A stretch of DNA of 64,000 nt from Paracoccus shandongensis (lineage in GTDB: Bacteria; Pseudomonadota; Alphaproteobacteria; Rhodobacterales; Rhodobacteraceae). Made by a program: the position numbers and the translations under genes. Positions 44,483-52,378 of this stretch are shown here, in pieces. The stretch's first letter is position 1; every line of letters begins with the position of its first letter. Under the pieces are notes generated by a model that saw only the letters and a program-made list of their open reading frames with translations, ran no database searches and was not told the DNA's origin. Location: positions 62,001 through 126,000 of the forward strand of contig NZ_JAFLRK010000002.1 of assembly GCF_017315735.1 (NCBI RefSeq), read 5' to 3'.

Positions 44483-46298
44483 TTTTCCTATTGTGGGAAA
44501 CATCCAGCGGCCTGGTCGCCTGATCCAGCCAGTTGCGTGTGTCTTCATCCAGATGCGGCGACAGGGCCTCGCGGACCCGGGCGTGATAGGCGTCCAGCCA
44601 GTCGACCTCGTCCCGCGACAGGGCCGCGATGTCGATCAGGCGGCGGTCGATGGGGCAGAGGGTCAGTGTCTCGAAGCCCAGCATGGTGCGGCCCGGTTCG
44701 GCGGGGGCCTCGGTGATCGCGACCAGGTTCTCGATGCGGATGCCGAAAGCGTTCTCGCGGTAATAGCCGGGTTCGTTCGACAGGATCATCCCGGCCTCCA
44801 GGGCCAGGGTGCTGGCGCGGCTGATGCGCGCGGGGCCTTCGTGCACGCAAAGCGCCGCGCCGACGCCGTGGCCGGTGCCGTGGTCGTAATCCAGGCCCTG
44901 CGTCCACAGGTATTGCCGCGCCAGCGCGTCCAGATGCGCGCCCGCGACCCCTTTTGGAAAGCGCGCCCGGCTGATGGCGATCATGCCGCGCAAGACCGCC
45001 GTATAGGGGCCCACGGCCTCGGGCAGAGGATCGCCCAGGGGCAGGGTGCGGGTGATATCGGTGGTTCCGTCGGGATATTGGCCGCCCGAATCGATCAGCA
45101 GCACCTCGCCCCGCGCCAGGCGGCGGTTGGTGGCGCGGGTGACGCGGTAATGGACGATGGCGCCGTTCGGCCCCGCCCCGCAGATCGTGTCGAAGCTGAT
45201 GTCGGTGATGCCTGCGTCCCGCCGCAGGGATTCGAGTTTCTCGACCACGTCGATCTCGGTCAGGGTCGCCGGATCCTGGGCGTCCAGCCAGGCCAGCAGC
45301 CGCACCATGGCCACGCCGTCGCGCCCATGGGCCGCGCGCATTCCGTCCAGTTCGGCGGCGTTCTTGCGCGCCTTGGGAAGGATCGCGGGATCGGTCGCCC
45401 GCGCGATCTGGGTACCCGCGCTTTCCAGCAGGCGGAACGCGGCCTCGGGGGCCGAGGCGGGGTCGATGCGGACGGGGCCTTCCAGGTCCAGCAGGGCGGG
45501 GGCCAGCCCGTCGGGGTGCAGGATCGCGACCTCGTTCCCCAGGCGGGCACGCAGGGAGTCGTCGAACTTGGCAGGATCCGCGAACAGGGCCAGATGGCCG
45601 TCATCCGACAGCACCGCGAAGGACTGCACGATGGGGTTCTTGGGCACGTCGCTGCCCCGGATGTTCAGCAGCCACGAGATCGAATCGGGCAGCGTCAGCA
45701 GCGCCGCCGCCTGGCCTTCCTCGCGCAGAAGCGCCGCCAGCCGGGCGCGCTTGGCGGCCGAGGTCTCGCCCGCCACCGCATCGTCATGGGCACGCGCGCG
45801 GCCCACCGGCGGGGCGGGGCGGTCGGGCCAGACCAGGTCCAGCGGGTTGGGGTCCACGGCGATCAGCCCGATGCCGCTGTCGGCAAGCGCCTTTTCCAGC
45901 GTCTCAATTTCCTGGCGGGTGTGCAGCCAGGGATCGAAGCCCAGCCGTCCGCCCGCGGGCAAGGCATCCCGCAGCCAGTCCGAGGGCCTGGTGTCCGGCC
46001 AGGGCACCGGCGTGAAATGGTCCAGGTCCACCTGCGCCTTGACCTGCACCCGGTAACGGCCGTCGATGAACACCCCGGCCCGGTCGGGCGTCACGATGGC
46101 AAAGCCCGCGCTGCCGGTGAAGCCCGTCAGCCAGGCCAGCCGCGCATCGGCATCGGCCACGTATTCGCCCTGATGGGCGTCGGCGCGGGGCACGATGAAG
46201 CCGTCCAGCCCATCCGCCGCAAGCCGTGCGCGCAACTGCGCCAGCCGGGCAGGGTGGTCGGCGCCGCCAGCGGGATCGTCGAAGGACTGGAAGCTCAC
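44463..46298 (-). CDS. pepP: Aminopeptidase P family metallopeptidase
   Basis: Removes N-terminal residues before proline, with two metal ions. The 611-residue protein has two creatinase-like N-terminal domains and a pita-bread catalytic domain. Metal ligands are in LIDSGGQYPDGTTDITRT (two Asp), HGVGAALCVHEGP (His), ILSNEPGYY (Glu) and FGIRIENLV (Glu). It starts at a GTG (46298) whose GTGA overlaps the stop of the UPF0173 gene. Length about 600 matches eukaryote-like and alphaproteobacterial aminopeptidase P. Confidence 0.92.
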   Translation of the reverse strand: MSFQSFDDPAGGADHPARLAQLRARLAADGLDGFIVPRADAHQGEYVADADARLAWLTGFTGSAGFAIVTPDRAGVFIDGRYRVQVKAQVDLDHFTPVPWPDTRPSDWLRDALPAGGRLGFDPWLHTRQEIETLEKALADSGIGLIAVDPNPLDLVWPDRPAPPVGRARAHDDAVAGETSAAKRARLAALLREEGQAAALLTLPDSISWLLNIRGSDVPKNPIVQSFAVLSDDGHLALFADPAKFDDSLRARLGNEVAILHPDGLAPALLDLEGPVRIDPASAPEAAFRLLESAGTQIARATDPAILPKARKNAAELDGMRAAHGRDGVAMVRLLAWLDAQDPATLTEIDVVEKLESLRRDAGITDISFDTICGAGPNGAIVHYRVTRATNRRLARGEVLLIDSGGQYPDGTTDITRTLPLGDPLPEAVGPYTAVLRGMIAISRARFPKGVAGAHLDALARQYLWTQGLDYDHGTGHGVGAALCVHEGPARISRASTLALEAGMILSNEPGYYRENAFGIRIENLVAITEAPAEPGRTMLGFETLTLCPIDRRLIDIAALSRDEVDWLDAYHARVREALSPHLDEDTRNWLDQATRPLDVSHNRKNAEPAD

Positions 46299-46987
46299 AG
46301 CGTAATCGCCTTCATGACCTGGGGTTCGATCACCTGCACGCCGGGCAACCCGTCGATCAGCACCTGCGCGGATTGTTCCAGCAGCGGGAAGGTCTTGTAA
46401 TGACAAGGGATTACCGTCTTGAAGTCGAAATACGTCCTGGCCGCCCAGGCCGCGCGCTTCATATCCATGGTGAAATGCCCGCCCGCACACAGGATGCCGA
46501 TGTCGGGCCGGTGGTATTCCCCCATCCAGCCCATGTCGGCCATGATGTCGGTATCGCCCGAGACATAGATCACATGCCCCTCGCCCGCGATCATGTAGCC
46601 CGATTCGTGGCCCGCATAGATCGGCCCGTCCGCCCCGGTCAGCGAGCTGGAATGGGACGCGTTCACCATCGTCACCTTCGCCCCGCCCAGATCGACGGTG
46701 CCGCCCTTGTTGAAACCGATCCCCTCGATATCGTGATGCGTGACCCAGCTGCTGACCAAGTCATAGATGCCCGCGACGGGGATCTTCAGCTCCTTGGCGA
46801 TGGCCAGCGTGTCGCCGGAATGATCGCCATGGCCGTGGGTCAGCAGGACATGGGTCGCACCCCCGATGGCCTGGGCCCGGGCGTCCTCGGGGAAGACCGG
46901 GTTGCCGGAAATCCAGGGGTCGATCAGGATCACCGCATCCTCGATCTCCAGGCGAAAGCCGGAATGTCCAAGCCAGGTCAGTTTCAT
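46295..46987 (-). CDS. UPF0173 metal-dependent hydrolase
   Basis: A 230-residue metallo-beta-lactamase-fold protein. The opening MKLTWLGHSGFRLEIED and the metal motif LLTHGHGDHSGD (about 48-59) define UPF0173. Further ligands are in NASHSSSL, VSGDTDIM and IPCHYKTFP. The physiological substrate is unknown. AAGGGGACCGCG precedes the ATG at 46987. Its end overlaps the GTG of pepP. Confidence 0.93.
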   Translation of the reverse strand: MKLTWLGHSGFRLEIEDAVILIDPWISGNPVFPEDARAQAIGGATHVLLTHGHGDHSGDTLAIAKELKIPVAGIYDLVSSWVTHHDIEGIGFNKGGTVDLGGAKVTMVNASHSSSLTGADGPIYAGHESGYMIAGEGHVIYVSGDTDIMADMGWMGEYHRPDIGILCAGGHFTMDMKRAAWAARTYFDFKTVIPCHYKTFPLLEQSAQVLIDGLPGVQVIEPQVMKAITL

Positions 46988-47051
46988 CGCGGTCCCCTTG
47001 TCCCTTGTGGCGCGCAGGTTAGCGGCGGGCCTTGGCGGTGACCAGAGGGGG

Positions 47052-48788
47052 TCAAACGGGGGCCGCGTCCTCCAGCCGCAGGCGCAGGCGTTCGCGCCCG
47101 CCCCAGGTGGACAGATCCAGCTTGCCCGCCAGATGGAAGCGCCGCCCCCGCGCGCCCAGCAGGGCAGGGCCAAGCGGGCCGGTCATTGCGCCCCAGGCCA
47201 CGGCCTCCAGGGCCGGGCCACCCGCGCTGCGGAAGGACAGGCGCAGGTGGCTGTCGCCCATGGTGCTGGCGCTGTCGATCAGCTGGTCGGCAAAGGCGAA
47301 ACGCGGCGCGGGGGCGGCCTGGCCGAAGGGGCCGGCGTCCTCCAGCTGGCGATAGATCTGCGGGGTGGCGCCCGCGCATTCCATCAGGCCGGAAATGCGC
47401 AGGTCTCGCGCCCCTGTCCGCTGCGCCAGATCGGCGGCCATCAGATCGGACAGGCGGGCCATGGCGGCGGGAATCATCGCTTCGGCCACGGTCAGCCCCG
47501 CGGCCATGGTGTGCCCGCCGCCCTTGATCAGCAGGCCTTCTTGGGCCAGGCGATGAATGGCGCGGCCCAGATCGACCCCGGGGACCGAGCGGGCGCTGCC
47601 CTTGCCGATCCCGCCCTCGACCCCGATCACGACCGAGGGAAGGTCGGTCGCCTCCTTCACCCGCGCGGCGACGATGCCCACGACGCCCGGATGCCAACCC
47701 TGGCCCGCCGCCCAGGACAGGCGGGCATCGCCCCGCGCCTCAACCTGGGCAATCGCCTCGTCACGAACGGCGGCCTCGATGGCGCGGCGGTCGCGGTTGA
47801 GCCCGTCCAGTTCCGCCGCCAGCCGCCCGGCCTCGCGCGGATCGCGGCAGGACAGGCACAACGCGCCCAGATCGGCGCGGCCCACGCGGCCGCCCGCGTT
47901 GATGCGCGGGCCCAGCAGGAAGCCCAGGTGAAAGGCGCCGGGCGGGCCGTCAAGGCGCGCCACGTCCGACAGCGCCACCAGGCCCGGGCGCTGCCTGCGC
48001 GCCATGACCGCCAGGCCCTGCCGCACGAAGGCGCGGTTGACGCCGACCAAGGGGGCCACGTCGGCCACGGTCGCCAGCGCCACCAGATCCAGCATCGCCA
48101 TCAGGTCCGGTTCCGGCCGCCCCATGCCGCGCAACACGCGCCCCGCCTGCACCAGCGTCAGGAACACCACGCCAGCGGCACACAGGTGGCCCAGGGATCC
48201 ATCCTCGTCCGCGCGGTTCGGGTTCACGACGGCCAGCGCAGGCGGCAGGGTTTCGCCGCCCAGGTGGTGATCCAGCACGATGATGTCGGTGCCCGCAGCG
48301 GCGGCCAGGGCGTCATGGCTCAGCGTGCCGCAATCGACGCAGACGATCAGGTCGTGGTTTGCCGCAAGCGCCGCCATGGCGGGGGCGTTCGGGCCATAGC
48401 CCTCGTCGATGCGGTCGGGAATATACAGCGTCGCGTCCCGCCCCTGGCCGCGCAGCCAGTCCAGAAGCAGCGCGGCGGAACTGCCGCCATCCACGTCGTA
48501 ATCGGCGAAGATGGCGATGCGCTCGCCGTTGATGGCCGCCGCGACCAGCCGTTCGGCGGCAACACCCATGTCGCGCAGGGACAAGGGATCAGGCAGCAGG
48601 TCGCGCAGCCGGGGCGTCAGGAAGCCCTCGGCCCCCTCCGCCTCGACCCCGCGCTCGGTCAGGATGCGGGCGACCGGCAGCGGCAGGCCGGTGCGCTGCG
48701 CCAGCCCCTCGGCCAGGCGGTCGGCGCCGCTGTCCGGGCCGATCCACCGCCGACCCGTCAGCGATTGCTCGATTCCCAGAAACGTCAC
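47052..48788 (-). CDS. recJ: Single-stranded-DNA exonuclease RecJ
   Basis: 5'-3' ssDNA exonuclease used in recombination and mismatch repair. The 578-residue protein has the DHH phosphoesterase motifs DYDVDG and DHHLGG, an OB-fold region, and the DHHA1 domain with KGGGHTMAAGLT. I choose the GTG at 48788 (VTFLGIEQSL), which has GAAGG eight bases upstream. An ATG 24 bases earlier lies inside repeat copy 5 and would add the repeat-encoded MDNEEGAG. It follows glpX. Confidence 0.93.
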   Translation of the reverse strand: MTFLGIEQSLTGRRWIGPDSGADRLAEGLAQRTGLPLPVARILTERGVEAEGAEGFLTPRLRDLLPDPLSLRDMGVAAERLVAAAINGERIAIFADYDVDGGSSAALLLDWLRGQGRDATLYIPDRIDEGYGPNAPAMAALAANHDLIVCVDCGTLSHDALAAAAGTDIIVLDHHLGGETLPPALAVVNPNRADEDGSLGHLCAAGVVFLTLVQAGRVLRGMGRPEPDLMAMLDLVALATVADVAPLVGVNRAFVRQGLAVMARRQRPGLVALSDVARLDGPPGAFHLGFLLGPRINAGGRVGRADLGALCLSCRDPREAGRLAAELDGLNRDRRAIEAAVRDEAIAQVEARGDARLSWAAGQGWHPGVVGIVAARVKEATDLPSVVIGVEGGIGKGSARSVPGVDLGRAIHRLAQEGLLIKGGGHTMAAGLTVAEAMIPAAMARLSDLMAADLAQRTGARDLRISGLMECAGATPQIYRQLEDAGPFGQAAPAPRFAFADQLIDSASTMGDSHLRLSFRSAGGPALEAVAWGAMTGPLGPALLGARGRRFHLAGKLDLSTWGGRERLRLRLEDAAPV

Positions 48789-48796
48789 GCCTGCAC

Positions 48797-48834
48797 CTTC
48801 TTCGTTGTCCAAATACCCTGGGGCGAAGCCCCCT
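48797..48834 (-). repeat. Compound intergenic repeat, copy 5, between glpX and recJ
   Basis: Read on the minus strand: hairpin GGGGCTTCGCCCC, then AGGGTATTTGGACAACGAAGAAG. It starts right after the glpX stop codon. Here the GAAGAAG end also supplies the ribosome site region and an in-frame ATG for recJ. Confidence 0.75.
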
Positions 48835-49800
48835 TTACCTGATCGGGTTGCGATAGATCATCCGCCGGACCGAGCCGGTCTTCGACCGCATCAGGATCGT
48901 CTCGGTCTGCAGATAGTTCGGCTCGCGCTTCACGCCCGCCACGATCGACCCGTTCGTCACGCCCGTCGCGGCAAAGATCACGTCGCCCGTCACCAGTTCG
49001 TCGCGCGCATAGATCCGGTCCAGATCGGTGATGCCTGCCTTGCGTGCCCGGCCCCGTTCGTCGTCGTTGCGGAACAACAGCTTGCCCCACATCTGCCCGC
49101 CCATGCATTTCAGGGCGGATGCCGCCAGAACCCCTTCGGGCGCGCCGCCCGATCCCATGTACATGTCGATGCCGGTCAGCTCGGCCTCGGCGCAGTGGAT
49201 GACGCCCGCCACGTCGCCATCGGTGATCAGCCGGATCGCCGCGCCGGTAGAGCGCACCTCGGCCACCAGATCCTCGTGGCGGGGGCGTTCCAGGATGCAG
49301 ACGGTGATGTCGCTGTCCTCGACCCCGCGCGCGCGGGCCAGCGCGCGCACGCGTTCCGAGGGCGTCATCTCCAGGCTGACCACGTCGGTCGGATAGCCCG
49401 GCCCGATGGCCAGCTTCTCCATGTAGACATCGGGGGCGTGCAGCAGCGTGCCGCGCGGGGCCATGGCGATCACGGTCAGCGCGTTCGGCATGTCCTTGGC
49501 GGTCAGCGTGGTGCCTTCCAGCGGGTCAAGGGCGATGTCCACCTCAGGGCCCTCGCCAGTGCCGACCTCCTCGCCGATATACAGCATCGGGGCCTCGTCA
49601 CGCTCGCCCTCGCCGATGACCACGACGCCCTTGATGTCCAGCATGTTCAACTGGTCGCGCATGGCGTTGACGGCGGCCTGATCGGCGGCCTTCTCGTCGC
49701 CGCGCCCGATCAGCCGGGCCGAGGCATGGGCGGCAGCCTCGCTGACGCGGGCAAGCCCAAGCGAAAGCATCCGGTCGTTGAAATCCTTGGGCGCGGTCAT
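48835..49800 (-). CDS. glpX: Class II fructose-1,6-bisphosphatase
   Basis: Hydrolyses fructose-1,6-bisphosphate in gluconeogenesis and the Calvin-type cycle. The 321-residue protein has MLYIGEEVG, the metal site DPLEGTTL near 92-99, MAPRGTLLHAPDVYMEKL and GSGGAPEGVLAASAL, typical of GlpX. The ATG at 49800 has AGGGA five bases upstream. recJ follows in the same direction, after repeat copy 5. bolA lies upstream, read the same way. Confidence 0.95.
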   Translation of the reverse strand: MTAPKDFNDRMLSLGLARVSEAAAHASARLIGRGDEKAADQAAVNAMRDQLNMLDIKGVVVIGEGERDEAPMLYIGEEVGTGEGPEVDIALDPLEGTTLTAKDMPNALTVIAMAPRGTLLHAPDVYMEKLAIGPGYPTDVVSLEMTPSERVRALARARGVEDSDITVCILERPRHEDLVAEVRSTGAAIRLITDGDVAGVIHCAEAELTGIDMYMGSGGAPEGVLAASALKCMGGQMWGKLLFRNDDERGRARKAGITDLDRIYARDELVTGDVIFAATGVTNGSIVAGVKREPNYLQTETILMRSKTGSVRRMIYRNPIR

Positions 49801-49879
49801 GTCCATCCCTTTTTGCGGCAGCATGGCCCGGGTCTTACGCCCCGTCCGCAGCAGCGGCAAGCCTGTCGGCGCTAACGCG

Positions 49880-50131
49880 TCACGCGTCGGACAGATCAAG
49901 CGCCAGGGCATGGATGCGGGGCACGATGTCGCCCAGGGTCTGGTGGACCAGCCGGTGGCGCGCCACGCGGTTCAGCCCGGCAAAGGCGGGGCTGGCCATG
50001 CGGATGCGGAAATGGCTTTCGCCGCCGTCGCGGTATCCCGCATGGCCGCGATGGCTTTCGCTTTCGTCGATCACCTCCAGCCGGGTGGGGTTCAGCGCGG
50101 CCAGCCGCGCGCGCATTTCGTCGGCAATCAT
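49880..50131 (-). CDS. BolA-family protein
   Basis: An 83-residue BolA protein. Family features are LEVIDESESHRGHAGYRDGGESHFRIRMAS with the conserved histidine in SHRGH and SHF, and RHRLVHQTLGDI. BolA proteins partner with monothiol glutaredoxins in iron homeostasis or act in stress and morphology. The ATG at 50131 is divergent from the J-domain gene by 69 bases; no glutaredoxin is next to it. Confidence 0.93.
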   Translation of the reverse strand: MIADEMRARLAALNPTRLEVIDESESHRGHAGYRDGGESHFRIRMASPAFAGLNRVARHRLVHQTLGDIVPRIHALALDLSDA

Positions 50132-50200
50132 TCGTCAAGACCTTTCATGTCGCGTCAAAAACCCTAAACTGCCGCCTCCGAGTCGCAAAGGTGCCCCCCA

Positions 50201-50827
50201 ATGAGCAGGAACGACCCGTTCGGATTCGATATTTCGGCCGCGAAGGACAAGAAGCGCAAGAACAAGGGCCGTCGCGGCATGTCCGGCGCCTTCGAGACCT
50301 CGACCCGGACCTGCGACAAGCAGGGCTGCGACGAGCCTGGCCAGTACCGCGCGCCGAAGAACCCGCGCAACCTCGACGACTATTTCTGGTTCTGCAAGGA
50401 CCATGTCCGCGAATACAACGCCAACTGGAATTATTTCCAGGGCCAGTCCGAGGAGGAGTTCCAGCAGTTCATCGACAACGCGACCGTCTGGGAACGCCCG
50501 ACCAAGCCCTTTGGCCGCTCTGCTGCCGAGGACAAATGGGCGCGCCACGGTGTCAGCGACCCGCTGGAAATCCTGGGCGCCAACGGCACCGCGCCCGAGG
50601 CCCGCGCCAAGGCCAGCCGCAAGCTGCCGCCCACCGAACGCAAGGCGCTGGACATCCTGGAAGCCAAGGACAGCTGGACGCGGGCCGAAATCCGCAAGCA
50701 GTACAAGTCGCTGGTCAAGGATCTGCATCCCGACATGAACGGCGGCGACCGGTCGGACGAGGATCGGCTGGCCGAGGTGGTCTGGGCCTGGGATCAGGTC
50801 AAGGACAGCCGGTTCTTCAAGGATTGA
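50201..50827 (+). CDS. J-domain protein (DnaJ-like co-chaperone)
   Basis: A 208-residue protein with an atypical, C-terminal J domain (about 145-205): the HPD motif is in KDLHPDMNGGDR near 177. The N-terminal part has four cysteines or histidines in CDKQGCDEPGQYRAPK and FWFCKDHVREYN, probably a small zinc-binding region. Such proteins stimulate DnaK ATPase on specific clients. It lies opposite bolA and is followed by repeat copy 6. Confidence 0.9.
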   Translation: MSRNDPFGFDISAAKDKKRKNKGRRGMSGAFETSTRTCDKQGCDEPGQYRAPKNPRNLDDYFWFCKDHVREYNANWNYFQGQSEEEFQQFIDNATVWERPTKPFGRSAAEDKWARHGVSDPLEILGANGTAPEARAKASRKLPPTERKALDILEAKDSWTRAEIRKQYKSLVKDLHPDMNGGDRSDEDRLAEVVWAWDQVKDSRFFKD

Positions 50828-50834
50828 GGCCGCA

Positions 50835-50896
50835 GGGGGGCTGCCGCCCCCGTCTGCTGCGCAGACTCCCCCGCGGATATTTGAGTAAAGAAGAAG
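50835..50896 (+). repeat. Compound intergenic repeat, copy 6, after the J-domain gene
   Basis: Hairpin GGGGGCTGCCGCCCCC, second hairpin GTCTGCTGCGCAGAC, then CCCCCGCGGATATTT and GAGTAAAGAAGAAG. It begins seven bases after the stop on the same strand. The convergent lnt gene ends just beyond it. Confidence 0.8.
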
Positions 50897-50899
50897 TTG

Positions 50900-52369
50900 T
50901 CAGGCGCGCTTGCGGCGGATGAGGGCTGCGGCAAGGGCAAGGGCCGCCAGCAGGACAGCGGGGGCGTTGCCCCATGTCATCCAGGCTGTTTCCGGCAGGG
51001 GGGCGGGCAGGGCGGCGTCGATCTTGCCCTGGACGCCCAGGCCGAGCGACTGGCGCATGTGGCCGTGCGGGTCGATGACGGCGCTGATGCCGGTGTTGGC
51101 GGCGCGGATCAGCGGCAGGCCGGATTCGATGGCGCGCAGGCGGGCCTGGGCAAGGTGCTGGTAGGGGCCGGAAAACTGGCCGAACCAGGCGTCGTTCGTC
51201 GCCTGCAGCAGCCAGGCGGGGCGGGAGTCCAGGCCGCGCAGGTGTTGCGGGAAGATTGCCTCGTAGCAGATCAGCGGCTGGAAGTCCGGCACACCAGGCA
51301 CGGACATGATGGCCGGTCCGGGGCCTGCGGAATAGCCGTTGCCCTGTTGCGCGGCAAAGGCGGTGATGCCGACACGGGCCAGCGCATCGCCCCAGGGGAT
51401 ATATTCGCCGAAGGGGACCAGGTGGAACTTGTCATAGGGGGCGCCGACCGTCGCGTCGGGGTTCAGCGTGACGAGGCTGTTGTAGAAGCGGCTGCCGTCG
51501 CGCCGCTGGATGCCCATGACCAGCGGCGCGCCTGCCGCCTGCGCGATAGCGGGCAGGACCGGGCCCGCGTCCTCCAGCAGGAAATTCACCGCCGTTTCCG
51601 GCCAGATCACCAGGTCGCGCGGGCCGGGTGCGGCGGACAGGTCCAGCAGGCGCTGGAAGAACACCGCCGCCCATTCGGGATCCCATTTCAGGTGCTGTTC
51701 CGCATCGGGCTGGACGATGCGGACGACCGTCTGCGTATCGGCCGGCAGGGGCTGCGCCAGCCGCGCCAGGCCAGCGGCCCAAAGCCCGCCGGTCACAACC
51801 AGCGCGATCAGCGCGGCGGGCAGGGGGCGCAGCAGCGAAGGCAGGACAGCCAGCGCCAGCGTGACCAGGCTCAGCCCGATCGCGCCGGTCCAAGCGGCGG
51901 TTTGCGCCAGGGGCGTGTCGATCCAGGCATGGCCGGTCAGCGACCAGGGCAGGCCGGTGAAGAGCCAGCCGCGCAGCCAGTCCGACAGGACCAGCGCGGC
52001 AGCGATGGCGAGCGCCCGGCGCGGGACATCGGGGGCATGACGTGCGGCCAGGCCCGCCGGGATGGCCCAGAACAGCGCGCCGCCAAGCGCCAGCAGGACC
52101 AGCGCGAAGGGGGCCATCCAGCCATAAATTTCGGGCTCGACCAGGAAGGGCTCGGTGATCCAGCTCATCGACAGGCCGAACCAGCCGAGGCCCCCGGCCA
52201 GCAGGCGCCAGAAGGCCCCACCCCGGGCAGCGCGGTGGATCAGCAGCGCCAGCACCAGGGGCGTGGCGATCCAGAGGCCGAAGGGCGGCAGGCCAAGGGC
52301 CGCAACCAGGCCAAGCGCCAGGTCAGGCCCAAGCTGCCGCAGCGGCACCCGTCCGGTCAGGGCGCGCAT
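50900..52369 (-). CDS. lnt: Apolipoprotein N-acyltransferase
   Basis: Adds the third acyl chain to lipoproteins in the inner membrane. The 489-residue protein has about six N-terminal membrane helices and a periplasmic nitrilase-like domain (about 215-450). Catalytic residues are the Glu in GEYIPWGD, the Lys in YDKFHLVPF and the Cys in CYEAIFPQH. A final hydrophobic helix closes the protein. It is ten bases downstream of the DEAD-box helicase gene and probably cotranscribed. Confidence 0.95.
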   Translation of the reverse strand: MRALTGRVPLRQLGPDLALGLVAALGLPPFGLWIATPLVLALLIHRAARGGAFWRLLAGGLGWFGLSMSWITEPFLVEPEIYGWMAPFALVLLALGGALFWAIPAGLAARHAPDVPRRALAIAAALVLSDWLRGWLFTGLPWSLTGHAWIDTPLAQTAAWTGAIGLSLVTLALAVLPSLLRPLPAALIALVVTGGLWAAGLARLAQPLPADTQTVVRIVQPDAEQHLKWDPEWAAVFFQRLLDLSAAPGPRDLVIWPETAVNFLLEDAGPVLPAIAQAAGAPLVMGIQRRDGSRFYNSLVTLNPDATVGAPYDKFHLVPFGEYIPWGDALARVGITAFAAQQGNGYSAGPGPAIMSVPGVPDFQPLICYEAIFPQHLRGLDSRPAWLLQATNDAWFGQFSGPYQHLAQARLRAIESGLPLIRAANTGISAVIDPHGHMRQSLGLGVQGKIDAALPAPLPETAWMTWGNAPAVLLAALALAAALIRRKRA

Positions 52370-52378
52370 GGGCGGCGA

